NCBI GenBank assembly: GCA_963735885.1
Contig: CAVTMP010000004.1
Coordinates: 930,001 to 994,000, forward strand
Length of the DNA: 64,000 bases
DNA from: JBBSBL01 sp963735885
Lineage (GTDB): Bacteria; Actinomycetota; Thermoleophilia; Solirubrobacterales; Solirubrobacteraceae
Direction of reading: 5' to 3'
Shown: piece by piece, positions 45,544-54,659 of the stretch
Layout of the letters: each line of letters starts with the position of its first letter
Numbering within the stretch: the first letter of the stretch is position 1
Made by a program: the position numbers and the translations under genes
Notes under the pieces: generated by a model
What the model was told of the DNA's origin: nothing
Seen by the model: the letters and a program-made list of their open reading frames with translations, nothing else
Databases searched by the model: none

Positions 45544-45948
45544 TCAGACCGCGCCGGCCACCTCGACGCGCTCCTCGAAGGAGACCTCGCCGTCGAGCGT
45601 GCGGTGCACGGGGCACTTCGCGGCGATCACGCGCAGGCGCTCGACCTGCTCGTCGCTGAGCCCGTCGGGCAGGTGCAGGACGAGCTCGAACCTCGTCGGG
45701 CAGCCGCGCTCGGCCGGGGTGTACTCGACCTCGACCTCGACCGGCCCGAGCTCCCAGCCCTTGCGCTTCGCGTACATCTCGATGGTGATCGCCGTGCAGG
45801 AGGCGAGGCTGGCGGCCAGCAGCTCCTGCGGGCTCGGCGCGCTGTCGTCGCCGCCGACGTCGGTCGGCTCGTCCGCCTCCAGCCGGTGGTCGCGGACCTG
45901 GATGAGATGGGAGAACGTGCCGGTGCGCCGGGCCGTGGCTTTCATCAT
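45544..45948 (-). CDS. OsmC-family peroxiredoxin-like protein
   Basis: 134 residues. The family signature SPQELLAASLASCTAITIEM contains the first reactive Cys (about residue 51), and the second Cys lies in VIAAKCPVHRTLD (about residue 112). OsmC/Ohr proteins reduce organic hydroperoxides with dithiol donors. TAGGAT about nine bases upstream of the ATG is a possible -10. It likely shares a transcript with the NUDIX gene. Confidence 0.92.
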   Translation of the reverse strand: MMKATARRTGTFSHLIQVRDHRLEADEPTDVGGDDSAPSPQELLAASLASCTAITIEMYAKRKGWELGPVEVEVEYTPAERGCPTRFELVLHLPDGLSDEQVERLRVIAAKCPVHRTLDGEVSFEERVEVAGAV

Positions 45949-46002
45949 CGTGCCTTCATCCTAGCCTCGTCCTCGGGTCGCTCGGACCGCAAACCACCGG
46001 AC

Positions 46003-47262
46003 TCATACGAGCGGGTTGAAGACGAGCCCGGTCGGGATCTTCGGGAAGAAGTACGTGGACTTCGGCGGCATGTTCTCACCGGCGTCCGCGACCTCGCGGA
46101 TCCGCGCGACCGGCGTGGGGCCCATGAGGAACGCCGCGTCGTAGGTGCCCTCCTCGATCAGCGCGAGCGCCTGATCGAGGTCGCGCGCGTAGCCGAAGCC
46201 GTCGAGGTGGTCGATCCGCTCGGCCGTGTAGCCGAGCGCGCCCTCGAGCAGCAGCGCCTCGAGCACCGCGGTGTCGAGGCGGCGGTAGGGCTCGGCGTGG
46301 TCCGGGAGCGCCGCGTCGGCGAGCGCCGGGTCCTTCAGCGTCAGGCGGTAGGGGCGGCGGTGGTGGGCGTCGATGTAGCCCAGGCGCACCCGGCCGTCCG
46401 GCGCCGGCCCGGGCTCGAGGTCGCGCGGATCGTCGAGCGGCTCGGCGTCGAAGTCGCGGAGGATCGCGTCGCGCAGCGCCTCCTGCTGCTCGCCGCTCAG
46501 CCCCGAGACGAGCCGGTGGGTCGGGAAGACGGTCAGCCCCGGGTCCTCGAGCGCGACGAGCGCCATGAGCACGTAGCGGTGCGGCCCCTCGCCGCCGATC
46601 TCGTCGGCGTACACGCGGGCCGTCTCGTAGCGATGGTGGCCGTCGGCGATCAGCAGCTCCGCGGCGGCGGCGGCTCCGGTGAGCGCGGCGGTCGGTTCCG
46701 CCGCCGTGACCCGCCAGACGCGGTTCGCCGTCCCGTCCTCGTCGACGGCCTCGCCCCACGGCGGGCCGGCCGTCGCGGTCGCGAGGGCGGCGCGCGCCGT
46801 GCCGTCGGGGTCGCCGTAGAGGCTGAAGATGGGGGAGAGGTTCGCGCGCGTGGCGCGGGTGAGGCGCAGCCGGTCCTCCTTGGGGCCGGGGTGCGTGCGC
46901 TCGTGCGGGCGGATCCGGCCCGCGCCGTAGTCCTCGACGCGCACGCGCGCGAGGAAGCCGGTGCGCACGTGCCGGCCGCCGCCCGGCGCGGTGTAGTGCT
47001 GCTCGAGCACGTAGAGGGCAGGTTCCGCGTCGCGGACGATCGCGCCCTCCGCCTCCCAGCGGGCGAGCTCCGCCGCGGCGGTCGCGTAGGGATCCTCACC
47101 CTCGGGCAGGTCGATGCGCACGACGTTGTAGGGGGAGCGGGCCACCAGCGCGGCGCGTCGGTCGGCGTCGATGACGTCGTACGGCGGGGCGAGGACGGCC
47201 TGCAGGCCCCCGACCCGGTCGAGGTCGTAGCGCAGGGCGTGGAGGGGCTCGACGCGTCCCAT
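46003..47262 (-). CDS. DUF1015 family protein
   Basis: 419 residues matching DUF1015 by its opening VLAPPYDVIDADRRAALVAR, SPYNVVRIDLPEG, the central IRPHERTHPGPKEDRLRLTR, LLIADGHHRYETARVY (conserved HHRYET) and the end MPPKSTYFFPKIPTGLVFNP. The family is widespread, sometimes next to serine/phosphoserine genes; the enzymatic activity is unknown. It lies divergent from tRNA-Pro, 62 bases apart. Confidence 0.92.
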   Translation of the reverse strand: MGRVEPLHALRYDLDRVGGLQAVLAPPYDVIDADRRAALVARSPYNVVRIDLPEGEDPYATAAAELARWEAEGAIVRDAEPALYVLEQHYTAPGGGRHVRTGFLARVRVEDYGAGRIRPHERTHPGPKEDRLRLTRATRANLSPIFSLYGDPDGTARAALATATAGPPWGEAVDEDGTANRVWRVTAAEPTAALTGAAAAAELLIADGHHRYETARVYADEIGGEGPHRYVLMALVALEDPGLTVFPTHRLVSGLSGEQQEALRDAILRDFDAEPLDDPRDLEPGPAPDGRVRLGYIDAHHRRPYRLTLKDPALADAALPDHAEPYRRLDTAVLEALLLEGALGYTAERIDHLDGFGYARDLDQALALIEEGTYDAAFLMGPTPVARIREVADAGENMPPKSTYFFPKIPTGLVFNPLV

Positions 47263-47310
47263 GGCGGCGGCGCAGCGTACTCGACCCGAGCCCGGCGCCC
47301 GACCGCGGCC

Positions 47311-47316
47311 TACACT
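47311..47316 (+). promoter_or_regulatory. Candidate -10 of tRNA-Pro
   Basis: TACACT in CTACACTCG, eight bases before the mature tRNA 5' end. It matches nine of the ten bases seen before glmS and the rhodanese gene. No clear -35. Confidence 0.4.
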
Positions 47317-47324
47317 CGCACCCA

Positions 47325-47398
47325 CGGGACGTGGCGCAGCCTGGTAGCGCGCCTGCTTTGGGAGCAGGAGGTCGCCGGTTCGAATCCGGCCGTCCCGA
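47325..47398 (+). tRNA. tRNA-Pro (anticodon UGG)
   Basis: A complete cloverleaf of 74 bases. The acceptor stem CGGGACG/CGTCCCG is fully paired, the D arm is GGCG...CGC, the anticodon stem CCTGC/GCAGG holds the loop TTTGGGA with anticodon TGG, and the T arm GCCGG-TTCGAAT-CCGGC is standard. The discriminator is A and CCA is not encoded. An integrase remnant begins 15 bases downstream, so the 3' end may have been an attachment site. Confidence 0.97.
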
Positions 47399-47412
47399 CT
47401 GGCGATTCGGCG

Positions 47413-48180
47413 CTACCCGCCGGCGCCAGGGAACACAGAGGGAACGGACTTCCCACCGCGAGCGGCCAGGATCGCGTCCTCGGCGGGGAGCTGCGGCGCG
47501 TCGTCCAGCTCCTCGATGACGTGCCCGTAGGTGCTGAGGGTCAGCTCGGCGCCGTGGCCGAGCTGTCGGGCGACGTAGTGGACGCTGCGGCCCTCGTGGA
47601 GCAGCAGGCTGGCGAAGCTGTGCCGCAGGTCATACGGGCGCGCGGGCGGGTGCTTCGCGGCGGCGAGCGCGTGCTTCCACGTCCGGCCGCGCCACTCCGC
47701 GTACCCGGTCCACTCGCCGCCGTCGGCGCCGGGGATGACCGGCGCGTCGTCGCCGGCCGTCCCGCTGGCCGATCCCCGCCATTCGGCGAGGTCGTGCGGC
47801 GAGCGGGTCGAGCAGCCGGACCGATCGCCGCGTCCGGGTCTTCGGCGCGCTCACGACGAGCGTCCGGTCGAGGACGTGGCCCCACCGCAGCCCGATCGCC
47901 TCTTGCGGGCGCAGACCCGCGTAGGCGAGCAGGGACACGAGGACGGCGTCGCGGTGCCCGAGGTCGAGGCCGCACCACCCGCGCTCGGCGTCGGGGCGGG
48001 CCGGGGATCGCGGATCGTCTCGACGGTGGCCGGGGCGAGCGGTCGGACCTCGGCGGCGGCCGGGAGCGGTGCGCGGCGCACGAGGCGCGCCGGGTTCGCC
48101 GGGATGCGTCCGGCCTCGGCGGCGCGTTGCAGGATGCCGCCGAGCAGCGTCAGCGCCTTGCGCGCGGAGTGCGGGCCGGC
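47413..48180 (-). pseudogene. Tyrosine-type integrase remnant next to tRNA-Pro
   Basis: Conceptual protein: ARKALTLLGGILQRAAEAGR (end of the core-binding domain), then the catalytic domain LLAYAGLRPQEAIGLRWGHV (catalytic Arg I), APKTRTRRSVRLLDPLA, RPYDLRHSFASLLLHEGRSV (HxxR box), HYVARQLGHGAELTLSTYGH (second His and nucleophile Tyr). The frame changes near 48000 and near 47805. No N-terminal arm-binding domain is present: similarity ends at about 48180, where an HNH fragment on the opposite strand begins. All five catalytic positions remain, so the shifts may be sequence errors, but the 5' truncation looks real. Confidence 0.85.
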
Positions 48181-48394
48181 CGGTGAAAGGCTCGCGCTCC
48201 CCGCCGGCTGGCGGCGCACCCGCGCGGCCGTCCTCGCCCACGCCGACGGCCGCTGCCAGGTCCCCGGCTGCCGCGCCGACGCCGTCGAGATCGACCACAT
48301 CCTCCCGGTGGCCAGGGGCGGCACCGACAACCCCGCCAACCTCCGCGCGATCTGCCGGACCTGCAACCGCGGCAAAGGCGCCCAGATGCCGTAG
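48181..48394 (+). pseudogene. HNH endonuclease fragment
   Basis: The frame reads LPAGWRRTRAAVLAHADGRC, then QVPGCRADAVEIDHILPVAR, GGTDNPANLRAICRTCNRGK and GAQMP. The CxxC pairs and the DHILP...N...C core match phage-type HNH nucleases. There is no acceptable start codon in frame at the expected place; upstream of about 48180 the frame runs antisense through the integrase. The 5' end appears to have been lost at the junction. It may also be a very short gene with an unusual start. Confidence 0.65.
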
Positions 48395-48530
48395 GAACGC
48401 GCCCTCGGCCAGCTCGACCGGGACGCCGCACCCCACGGCGTCCGAGCCGCAGTCATCTCGAACGGGCGGCGGCATATCGGCGGCACGGGGTGGTGGTGCG
48501 CGGGGTGGTGTGGTGGCTATCGTGCCGGGC

Positions 48531-48938
48531 GTGGCCGATCGGCGGATCGAGCGGGTGCGGGCCTCGTACGCAGCGTTCGCCTCGTGGGACGCCGAAGCGC
48601 TCGTCGCGCTCTACCACCCCGACGCCGTGTGGGATCTCGGCACCCTGGCGGCGGCCGCGCCGCGGAGGCTGTGGGAGGGGCATGCGGGAGTGCGCGACCT
48701 CCTGGCCGAGAACGCCGCCACGCTGGCAGCGTTCGAGCCGCGGGTGCTGGAGCTCCGCCTCGACGGCGAGCGGCTGCTCGTCCGGGGGGCGTATCGCCTT
48801 TCGGTCGAGCGCATGCCTGGATTCGACGTCGAGAGCACGTACGGAAATGTCTTCGAGTTCCGGGACGGCCTGATCCTCCGCGTTACGAACACCGACGACC
48901 CGCCACCGGGCTGGGAGAACGCCACCCCGGTGGAGTAG
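48531..48938 (+). CDS. SnoaL-like/NTF2-fold protein
   Basis: 135 residues with the SnoaL pattern: RVRASYAAFASWDAEALVAL, YHPDAVWDLGTLAA, WEGHAGVRDLLAEN, RVLELRLDGERLLVRGAYRL and FEFRDGLILRVTNTDDPPPG. These small cone-fold proteins often carry isomerase or cyclase activity, or just bind ligands; the function is unknown. GTG at 48531 is seven bases after TATCGT (48518-48523). Confidence 0.8.
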   Translation: MADRRIERVRASYAAFASWDAEALVALYHPDAVWDLGTLAAAAPRRLWEGHAGVRDLLAENAATLAAFEPRVLELRLDGERLLVRGAYRLSVERMPGFDVESTYGNVFEFRDGLILRVTNTDDPPPGWENATPVE

Positions 48939-49149
48939 GGCTCGGCACTGACGCTGATCGCGCCGGATCAGGCCGACGCCCCGGAGCCGGATCGGCGGCC
49001 GCGACGCGCATCAGCCAGGTGACGATCGCGTCGAGCCGGTCGCCCAGGTGCTCCCGCGTTCGGCGTGGCGGAAGCTCGGCGACGTGCCGGACGCCGGCGC
49101 GCGGGTCGCGCGCCGGGCCGGCCACTCCGCTGCTCTCCGTCCGGCTCGG
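48939..49149. other. Intergenic stretch, possible decayed gene end
   Basis: On the minus strand a short frame contains RHVAELPPRRTREHLGDRLD and AIVTWLMRVAAADPAPGRR. It looks protein-like but has no good start or match that I recognise. It may be the remains of a gene in the disturbed region around tRNA-Pro. Nothing else seen. Confidence 0.25.
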
Positions 49150-49899
49150 TCAGACGTACTGGCACCAGTAAGGGCCGTAGGTGTTGGTCACCCAGCGATA
49201 GTCCTCGTCGATGACGTTCCCGAAGCGGTCATACCAGCGGGTGAGCTGCGCGAATCCGTAGTAGCCCGCGGACTGGATGTTGATGTTCAGGTTCTCGCTG
49301 GACAGGGCGCCGTCGCTCGTCTGCCAGGTGGAGTCCGGGTTGGAAATGACGTTCTCGGGACGGTTGAATACCTGGGGGCCGTGGCCGGCCGAGATCCAGC
49401 CGTTGTCGGTCCAGCCGAAGAACAGCGTCTGGGTGGCGACGATCTCCCCGACTCCGGGGTCGCTGTAGACGAATGGCCCCGCGAGGTGCACCGGGTTCTC
49501 CGAGCAGTCGCGGGAGAGGAAGCCGACACCGCGCATGCCACCGGTGGCCGCACGCGCGCCGACGGGGTGGCGACGCGTGCGCTTCCGGCACGGCACCCGG
49601 TGACGCTTGTGATGGCGGACGGCGGTGCAACGCGCCACCGGCTTGCGCGTCCGGCGGCGGTGGGTGCGGCCACCGGACTTGATGGTCTTGGTCCCTACCC
49701 CACCGGTCCCTACCCCGCCGGTCCCTACCGGATCTCCGCCGAGCATCGCGATCAACGACGCGGGCAGGTGCGACGGAAGCGAACCACCCGATGGAGGCGG
49801 CGAGTCGCTGGGCACGGCGAGGGCGGCCGTGGGAACCAGCAGCGCCAGTGCCGAGGCGAGCCCGGCGACGATCGGGGCGGTGGTGCGCAACGAGGGCAT
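49150..49899 (-). CDS. Exported protein of unknown function with basic linker
   Basis: 249 residues: signal peptide MPSLRTTAPIVAGLASALAL ending ALAVPS, a linker with a tandem GVGTG repeat, a strongly basic segment (GGRTHRRRTRKPVARC, RHHKRHRVPCRKRTRRH), then a C-terminal domain with QTLFFGWTDNGWISAGHGPQ, SSENLNINIQSAGYYGFAQL and the final YRWVTNTYGPYWCQYV. The basic patch could bind DNA, RNA or acidic cell-wall polymer. No family recognised. It uses less GC-rich codons than its neighbours in the C-terminal part, which may hint at foreign origin. Confidence 0.7.
   Translation of the reverse strand: MPSLRTTAPIVAGLASALALLVPTAALAVPSDSPPPSGGSLPSHLPASLIAMLGGDPVGTGGVGTGGVGTKTIKSGGRTHRRRTRKPVARCTAVRHHKRHRVPCRKRTRRHPVGARAATGGMRGVGFLSRDCSENPVHLAGPFVYSDPGVGEIVATQTLFFGWTDNGWISAGHGPQVFNRPENVISNPDSTWQTSDGALSSENLNINIQSAGYYGFAQLTRWYDRFGNVIDEDYRWVTNTYGPYWCQYV
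49691..49730 (+). repeat. 15-bp tandem repeat, 2.7 copies
   Basis: GTCCCTACCCCACCG, GTCCCTACCCCGCCG and GTCCCTACCG follow head to tail. On the minus strand this codes the GVGTG repeat of the exported protein. The unit keeps the reading frame, so copy number can vary without breaking the gene. Confidence 0.8.
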
Positions 49900-50188
49900 G
49901 GCAGGCCTTTCGGATCGTGGAGGTCGTATCGACCGGACTCCCACGAGACGGCCCGCCGTGACGGCGTCTTCCCTCGACACGCGGGTCGTGTGCTGGACCT
50001 CACGGCTCGGATGCGGTCGGCCGAACCCAATGATGCCCAGCCTCCGCTATCGCCTCCGAGCGCGCCGACCCTCTCACCGCCCACCCCGTGCGACGTCGAG
50101 TCTGGGGATGTCGGGTTGGCCTGAGACGCCGTCACTTCCGGAGTTCGGTCGCCCGCCGGCATGCCGGGGGGACATCCGCCGTTCGGCC
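49900..50188. other. Intergenic gap of 289 bases
   Basis: I find no gene, tRNA or known riboswitch here. It should hold the promoter of the exported-protein gene on the minus strand. CGAAAGG lies shortly before that ATG as a likely ribosome site. Confidence 0.5.
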
Positions 50189-51254
50189 TCAGCCCCGCCG
50201 GTTGCGGTCGCGCGAGGGCTGCACCCGCTTGGGCTCGCCGGGCATCTTCGGGTAGTCGGGCGGGTAGGGCATGTCGCCGGCGCCCTCCGCCTCGTCGCGC
50301 TCGTAGAGCGCGAGCAGCGGCTCGAGCGAGAACGCGGCGTCGTCGATCGCCGCGTGGCGGTCGCCGACCTGCGGCGAAGCGCGCCGGCATCGTCGCGACC
50401 GTGAAGTCCTCCGGCCGACCTCGGGCAGCTCGTCCCACGTCGAGCGGGGCCGAGACCGGCGCTCCGGGCCGGGGCCGAACGCTGTAGGCCGAGGCGATCG
50501 TGCGGTCGCGCGCGTTCTGGTTGTAGTCGACGAACACGCGCTCGCCGCGCTCCTCCTTCCACCACTTCGTCGTCACCTCTCCCGGCAGGCGCCGCTCGAG
50601 CTCGCGGCCGAACGCGATCGCCGCGTGGCGCACGTCGGTGAACGTCCAGCGGGGCTCGATGCGGACGTAGACGTGCACGCCGCGGCCGCCCGAGGTCTTC
50701 GGGAACCCGGTGTAGCCGAGGTCCGCCAGCAGCCGCCGCGCCTCGCCCGCCACGCGCACCGCGTCGTCGAAGTCGGTGCCCGGCTGGGGATCCAGGTCGA
50801 TGCGCAGCTCGTCCGGGTGGTCGACGTCGTCGTCGCGCACCGGCCACGGGTGGAAGGTGAGCGTGCCCATCTGCGCGGCCCAGCCGACGACCGCGATCTC
50901 GGTCGGGCAGATCTCGTCGGCGTGGCGCCCGGAGGGGAACGCGATCCGCGCGGTTCGCACGTAGTCCGGCGCGCCGCGCGGCACGCGCTTCTGGAAGAAG
51001 GCGTCGCCGCCGCCCTTCTCGCGCGTCGAGAGCACGATCCCCGGGTGCACGCCCTTCGGCCAGCGCTCGAGCGTCGTCGGCCGGTGCCGCAGGGCGCGCA
51101 TGATCCCGTCCTCCACCGCGAGGTAGTAGCGGACGACCTCGAGCTTGGTCACCTCCGGCGTGCTCCCGGTCGCCGGGAAGATCACGCGCTCCGGATTGGA
51201 GACGCGCAGCTCGCGCCCGCCGGCGTCGACGGTCGTGGCGGCGGAGGAGGGCAT
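50189..51254 (-). CDS. LigD-type DNA polymerase/primase domain protein (frames broken at 3' end)
   Basis: A stand-alone LigD polymerase domain of the PrimPol superfamily, which fills gaps in non-homologous end joining. SNPERVIFPATG, FFQKRVPRGAPDYVRT, the metal motif ELRIDLDPQPGTDF (DxD), FPKTSGGRGVHVYVRIEPRW and VFVDYNQNARDRTIASAYSV occur in order. The tail needs shifts near 50441 (extra base), 50415 (missing) and 50380 (extra) to continue PEDFTVATMPARF to DMPYPPDYPKMPGEPKR. No Ku gene or ligase domain is adjacent. ATG 51254 is the chosen start. Confidence 0.85.
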
Positions 51255-51305
51255 GGGCGGCGAGAGCTTCGCGCATCGCGCGAGAACCGGCACGGGCGAC
51301 GCCGC

Positions 51306-53628
51306 TCAGCAGACGAAGGTCTCCGTGCGCTCGTTGTTGGTCTCGTCCGTCTCGACGACCTCGTTGCCCGAGTCGACGCGGGCGGGCCCGCCGAGCCCGG
51401 AGGTGCAGAAGCTCGTGTAGGTCACCGTCGCCGTCGCGCCCGGCGCCAGGCCGTCGAGCCGGAAGGGCGCCAGCGTGCCGACCGTCAGCGTGAAGGGGCC
51501 CGCGGCCCCGGCGCCCTGGTTCTTCACGGTGGTCGACGTCAGGCCCAGCTCGGTCACGACGAGGTCCGGCTTCGCGGGGGGCGGCGGGGGCGGGGCCGGC
51601 CCGGGACCGATGACCACCGGACGCGTTGAGGGCGGCGGCACCGGGTCCCAGGTGTCGACCCGGTAGCGCACGCTGGCCAGATCGCCGCCGCGGCCGAGGC
51701 GGCCGCCGAGGCGTGGCCGCCGCCGGTGTCCGCTCGACGCGTGGCGCGCCCGGCGCGTAGCCGAGGGTGACGGCGTCGCGGACGTCGTACGGGTTGATGT
51801 CGCCGTGGTCGTTGCCGCCGTAGATGTTCGAGTCCTCGTCCCACAGGTCGAGCGTCAACGGGAGCCCGCGTGCCCGCGGGCGAGCTCGGGCGGAAGTCCG
51901 GCGCGCGCCAGGTGCGGTGGTTGTCCTCGAGCCAGCGCTCGATCCCGTCGCGCGCGTAGATCTGGCGGCCGTTCGACGATCGACCTTCACCCCGCGCAGC
52001 TTCCAGCCGCCCGCCACGCCGTCGGGCGACTTCTCGATCTGGATCCGCCGCAGGTCGCCGACGTTCAGGCCCGCGCGCGCGGCGCCGTCGATCGGCACGC
52101 TGTACGTGTCGCGGTCGCCGCGCTCGAAGTCGTCGTAGAGGCTCTTGTCGAGCGGGAAGCGCAGGTCCGACCCGATCGCGCAGGTAGACGTCGTCGTCGG
52201 TGCCCGGAGAAGCGCGACGAGCTGGTGCGGATCTCGACCTGCATCGAGGTCGATCGGCTCGCGGTACGGACGCCGCCGCCGGCACCGCCTTGATGAACGT
52301 GAACGGCGCGGTCGGGCGCGGGAACGAGAAGCTGTCGTGAGCCGTTGATCTCGCCGGACTGGAACTTCTGCCCGGCGATCGTCGCCTGCGTGAACATGTC
52401 GGCGTCGTCGGGGCCGGGGTCGCCGAGGTCGATGCCGTTCATCCGTGCGGCACCTGCAGCTGGACGAAGCGCGTCGTGCGCTGCAGATCCTGGCTCGACG
52501 TGATCGGGGAGCAGGTCGACCCGTCGGGGCGTCCGCCTGCCGAGCACGTCTTGATCAGCGCGCTCGAAGTTGCGGCGGAAGAGCGTCTTGCCGTGGTCCT
52601 CGAAGTAGTCGCGCGTCGCCGACCGCAGCCCGAGCAGGTCGCCGCCGGGGCCGTTGCGCGAGCCGCAGATGTTGGTCGACCACGTCGGGTTGCACGGCTC
52701 GCCCTCGCCCTACCAGTGGCCGGAGTTCATGCCGATGCGCAGCGCGCCGCTGAGGTCGTGGTTCAGCGAGCTGCCGTGGCGGTCGGCGTAGCGCTGCGTG
52801 CGCCTCCAGAAGGCGTCGTCCCCGAGCCGCGGTCTTCAGATCGCCCGCAGCCACTGGCGGGTCGCGAAGTACGCGGTGATGTAGGCGTTCGCGTAGCCGG
52901 GGCGCCCGGGCCAGTCCTTCGCGACGGCGGTCTTCATCGACCTGTTGCCGTCGCTGTTCCACTGCGCCGTGCTTGCGCGAGTGCCCCGTCGTCTCGCCGA
53001 TGTAGACGTTCAGCGCCCGCGCGCTTGTCCGGCGCGACGTCGAACCACGTCGGCGTCCCGCCGAACGTGCAGCTTCGACCAGTCCGTGCCGTCGACGCCC
53101 GTCGAGCCCTGCTGCTCGATCCAGTTCGAGTGCGAGTAGAAGTCCTCGAGCTCGTGCAGGCTCATCCCGATCGTCGGTCAGCAGCTCGAGCGGGCTGTTG
53201 CGGACGCGCGCGGCGCGGGCGAGGCGTACGGTGTTGCGCATCAGCCGCTCCCACTCCTTCTGGGCACGCTCGACGGTTGGAGATGTCGTCCCGGTGCCCG
53301 GAGTCGAAGTGCGTGCGGGCCGGGCGGCCTTCACGACGGTGTCGGACCAGTTCTCCGCGGCGCCGAGCGAACGAGCCGAGGATCGCCGTTCAGCACGTCG
53401 GCGTGGTCCGCGACTGCGGGACTCGACTTCGCGTTCGAGTAGAGGTCGACGAACCAGTTGTTGACGTTCGCGACGTCGACGGCGGTGTTGCCGAAGCCCT
53501 CCGCGGTCAGCGCGTCGACGGCTGATGTCGGAGTGCGGCCCGGTGTCGAAGGCCGCCGCGGGCGCCGCGGTCGCGCCCGCGAGGGTGATCAGTCCGATGA
53601 GGACGAGTCGACGCCCCACTCCCGGCAC
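51306..53628 (-). CDS. Large secreted HET-C-like/PLAT/CARDB protein (frames broken)
   Basis: About 770 residues. Signal peptide MPGVGRRLVLIGLITLAGAT ending APAAA, then a HET-C-like domain: FDTGPHSDIS, EWERLMRNTVRLARAARVRN, GMSLHELEDFYSHSNWIE (His-rich metal motif) and NVYIGETTGHSRKHG. A PLAT/LH2-type domain follows (DDVYLRVGSDLRFPLDKSLY, DLRRIQIEKSPDGVAGGWKL, GVKV), and the C-terminus, intact, is a CARDB domain: PDLVVTELGLTSTTVKNQGA, GLAPGATATVTYTSFCTSGL, VETDETNNERTETFVC. Many one-base shifts from 51680 to 53540. A metal-dependent phospholipase or similar exoenzyme is plausible; not proven. Confidence 0.65.
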
Positions 53629-53701
53629 GCTAGACCCCGATCCGGGCCCGGCGCAACCGCACTCGACGTCCGTTGGCTGACCGCCGGCGCCGCGCAGCCG
53701 C

Positions 53702-53860
53702 TCACCCCAGCAGCTCGCACCCGTGCGCCACGGCCACGGCGCTCACGAGCTCCATGTCCGGCGGCGCGTCGCTCGCCGGCGGCAGCGTCCGGCTCTGGGC
53801 CGGCACGCTCATCTCGCGCACGAGGTCCTCGAACCCGCCGGGCGTGCAGACGAACAGCAG
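53702..53860 (-). pseudogene. 3' fragment of a cupin-domain gene
   Basis: A minus-strand frame reads PKLLFVCTPGGFEDLVREMS, VPAQSRTLPPASDAPPDMEL, VSAVAVAHGCELLG then TGA. This is the typical C-terminal end of a small cupin-domain protein (CTPGGFEDFxREM...HGCELLG). An in-frame TGA lies just before PKLL, and no upstream cupin barrel is found. Only about 50 codons survive. Confidence 0.6.
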
Positions 53861-53900
53861 CTTTGGTCAGCTTTCCGGCGCGATCGTTAAGGTCCAGGGC

Positions 53901-54659
53901 GTGGCCGGTAAGGACAGCGCGGCCGAGCCGCCTGAGGATCGGGAGCTCAGAGACAAGGAGCGCGAGCTCAGCGCCCTGGAGGACGAGTTCGCCGGTCTGC
54001 GGGAGCGGATCGCCACCCTCACCTCGCTGCTGGCCCGCTTCGAGGCGCGCTACCAGGGCGAGGTCGGCGTGCTGTTCAGCGAGCTCGACGGGATCGAGGC
54101 GCGTCTCGCCCGTCAGGCCTACGAGGCGTCGACTCGCGAGGAGCACGCCGACGCCTGGCGCGAGGCCGACGAGCGGGCTCGGGAGAGCGCGCAGGCCAGC
54201 GGCGAGGCGCCCCCGCCGGCCGACGCCTGGGGGCCGCCCACGCCCGAGGGCAAGGCCCTGTTCCGCGAGGCCGCCAAGCGCCTCCACCCCGACCTCCACG
54301 AGGACCCCCGGACCAGGCAGCGCGCGACGCTCGCGATGGCGGCGGCCAACGAGGCCTACGGCCTCGGCGACCTCGACGAGCTGCGGCGGATCCTGCGCGA
54401 ATGGGAGCAGAGCCCCGAGGCCGTGGCGGGCGACGACACCGCCGCGCTGCTGGTCCGCGCGATCCGCCGCATCGCGCAGGTCCGCGAGCGGATCGCCGAG
54501 GCCCGCGTGGAGCTCGAGGCGCTCCAGGCGAGCGAGCTCAACCAGCTGCGCGAGCGCGCGGAGGCCGATCCCGAGCTGCTCGGCCGGCTGCGCGCGGACC
54601 TCGAGGCCGGGCTCGGCGCGGCGCAGCAGCGGCTCTCGAAGACCGGGGCCCGGCGGTGA
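53901..54659 (+). CDS. J-domain-like coiled-coil protein
   Basis: 252 residues. A long coiled coil (RELRDKERELSALEDEFAGL, RIATLTSLLARFEARYQGEV) precedes a J-domain-like segment: KALFREAAKRLHPDLHEDPR with the HPD triad, then RQRATLAMAAANEAYGLGDL. A second helical region (RIAQVRERIAEARVELEALQ) closes it. J domains recruit Hsp70/DnaK; this one may direct it to a specific client. GTG 53901 is seven bases after TAAGGT (53888-53893), which excludes the longer open frame. It shares GTGA with the following propeller gene. Confidence 0.8.
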   Translation: MAGKDSAAEPPEDRELRDKERELSALEDEFAGLRERIATLTSLLARFEARYQGEVGVLFSELDGIEARLARQAYEASTREEHADAWREADERARESAQASGEAPPPADAWGPPTPEGKALFREAAKRLHPDLHEDPRTRQRATLAMAAANEAYGLGDLDELRRILREWEQSPEAVAGDDTAALLVRAIRRIAQVRERIAEARVELEALQASELNQLRERAEADPELLGRLRADLEAGLGAAQQRLSKTGARR

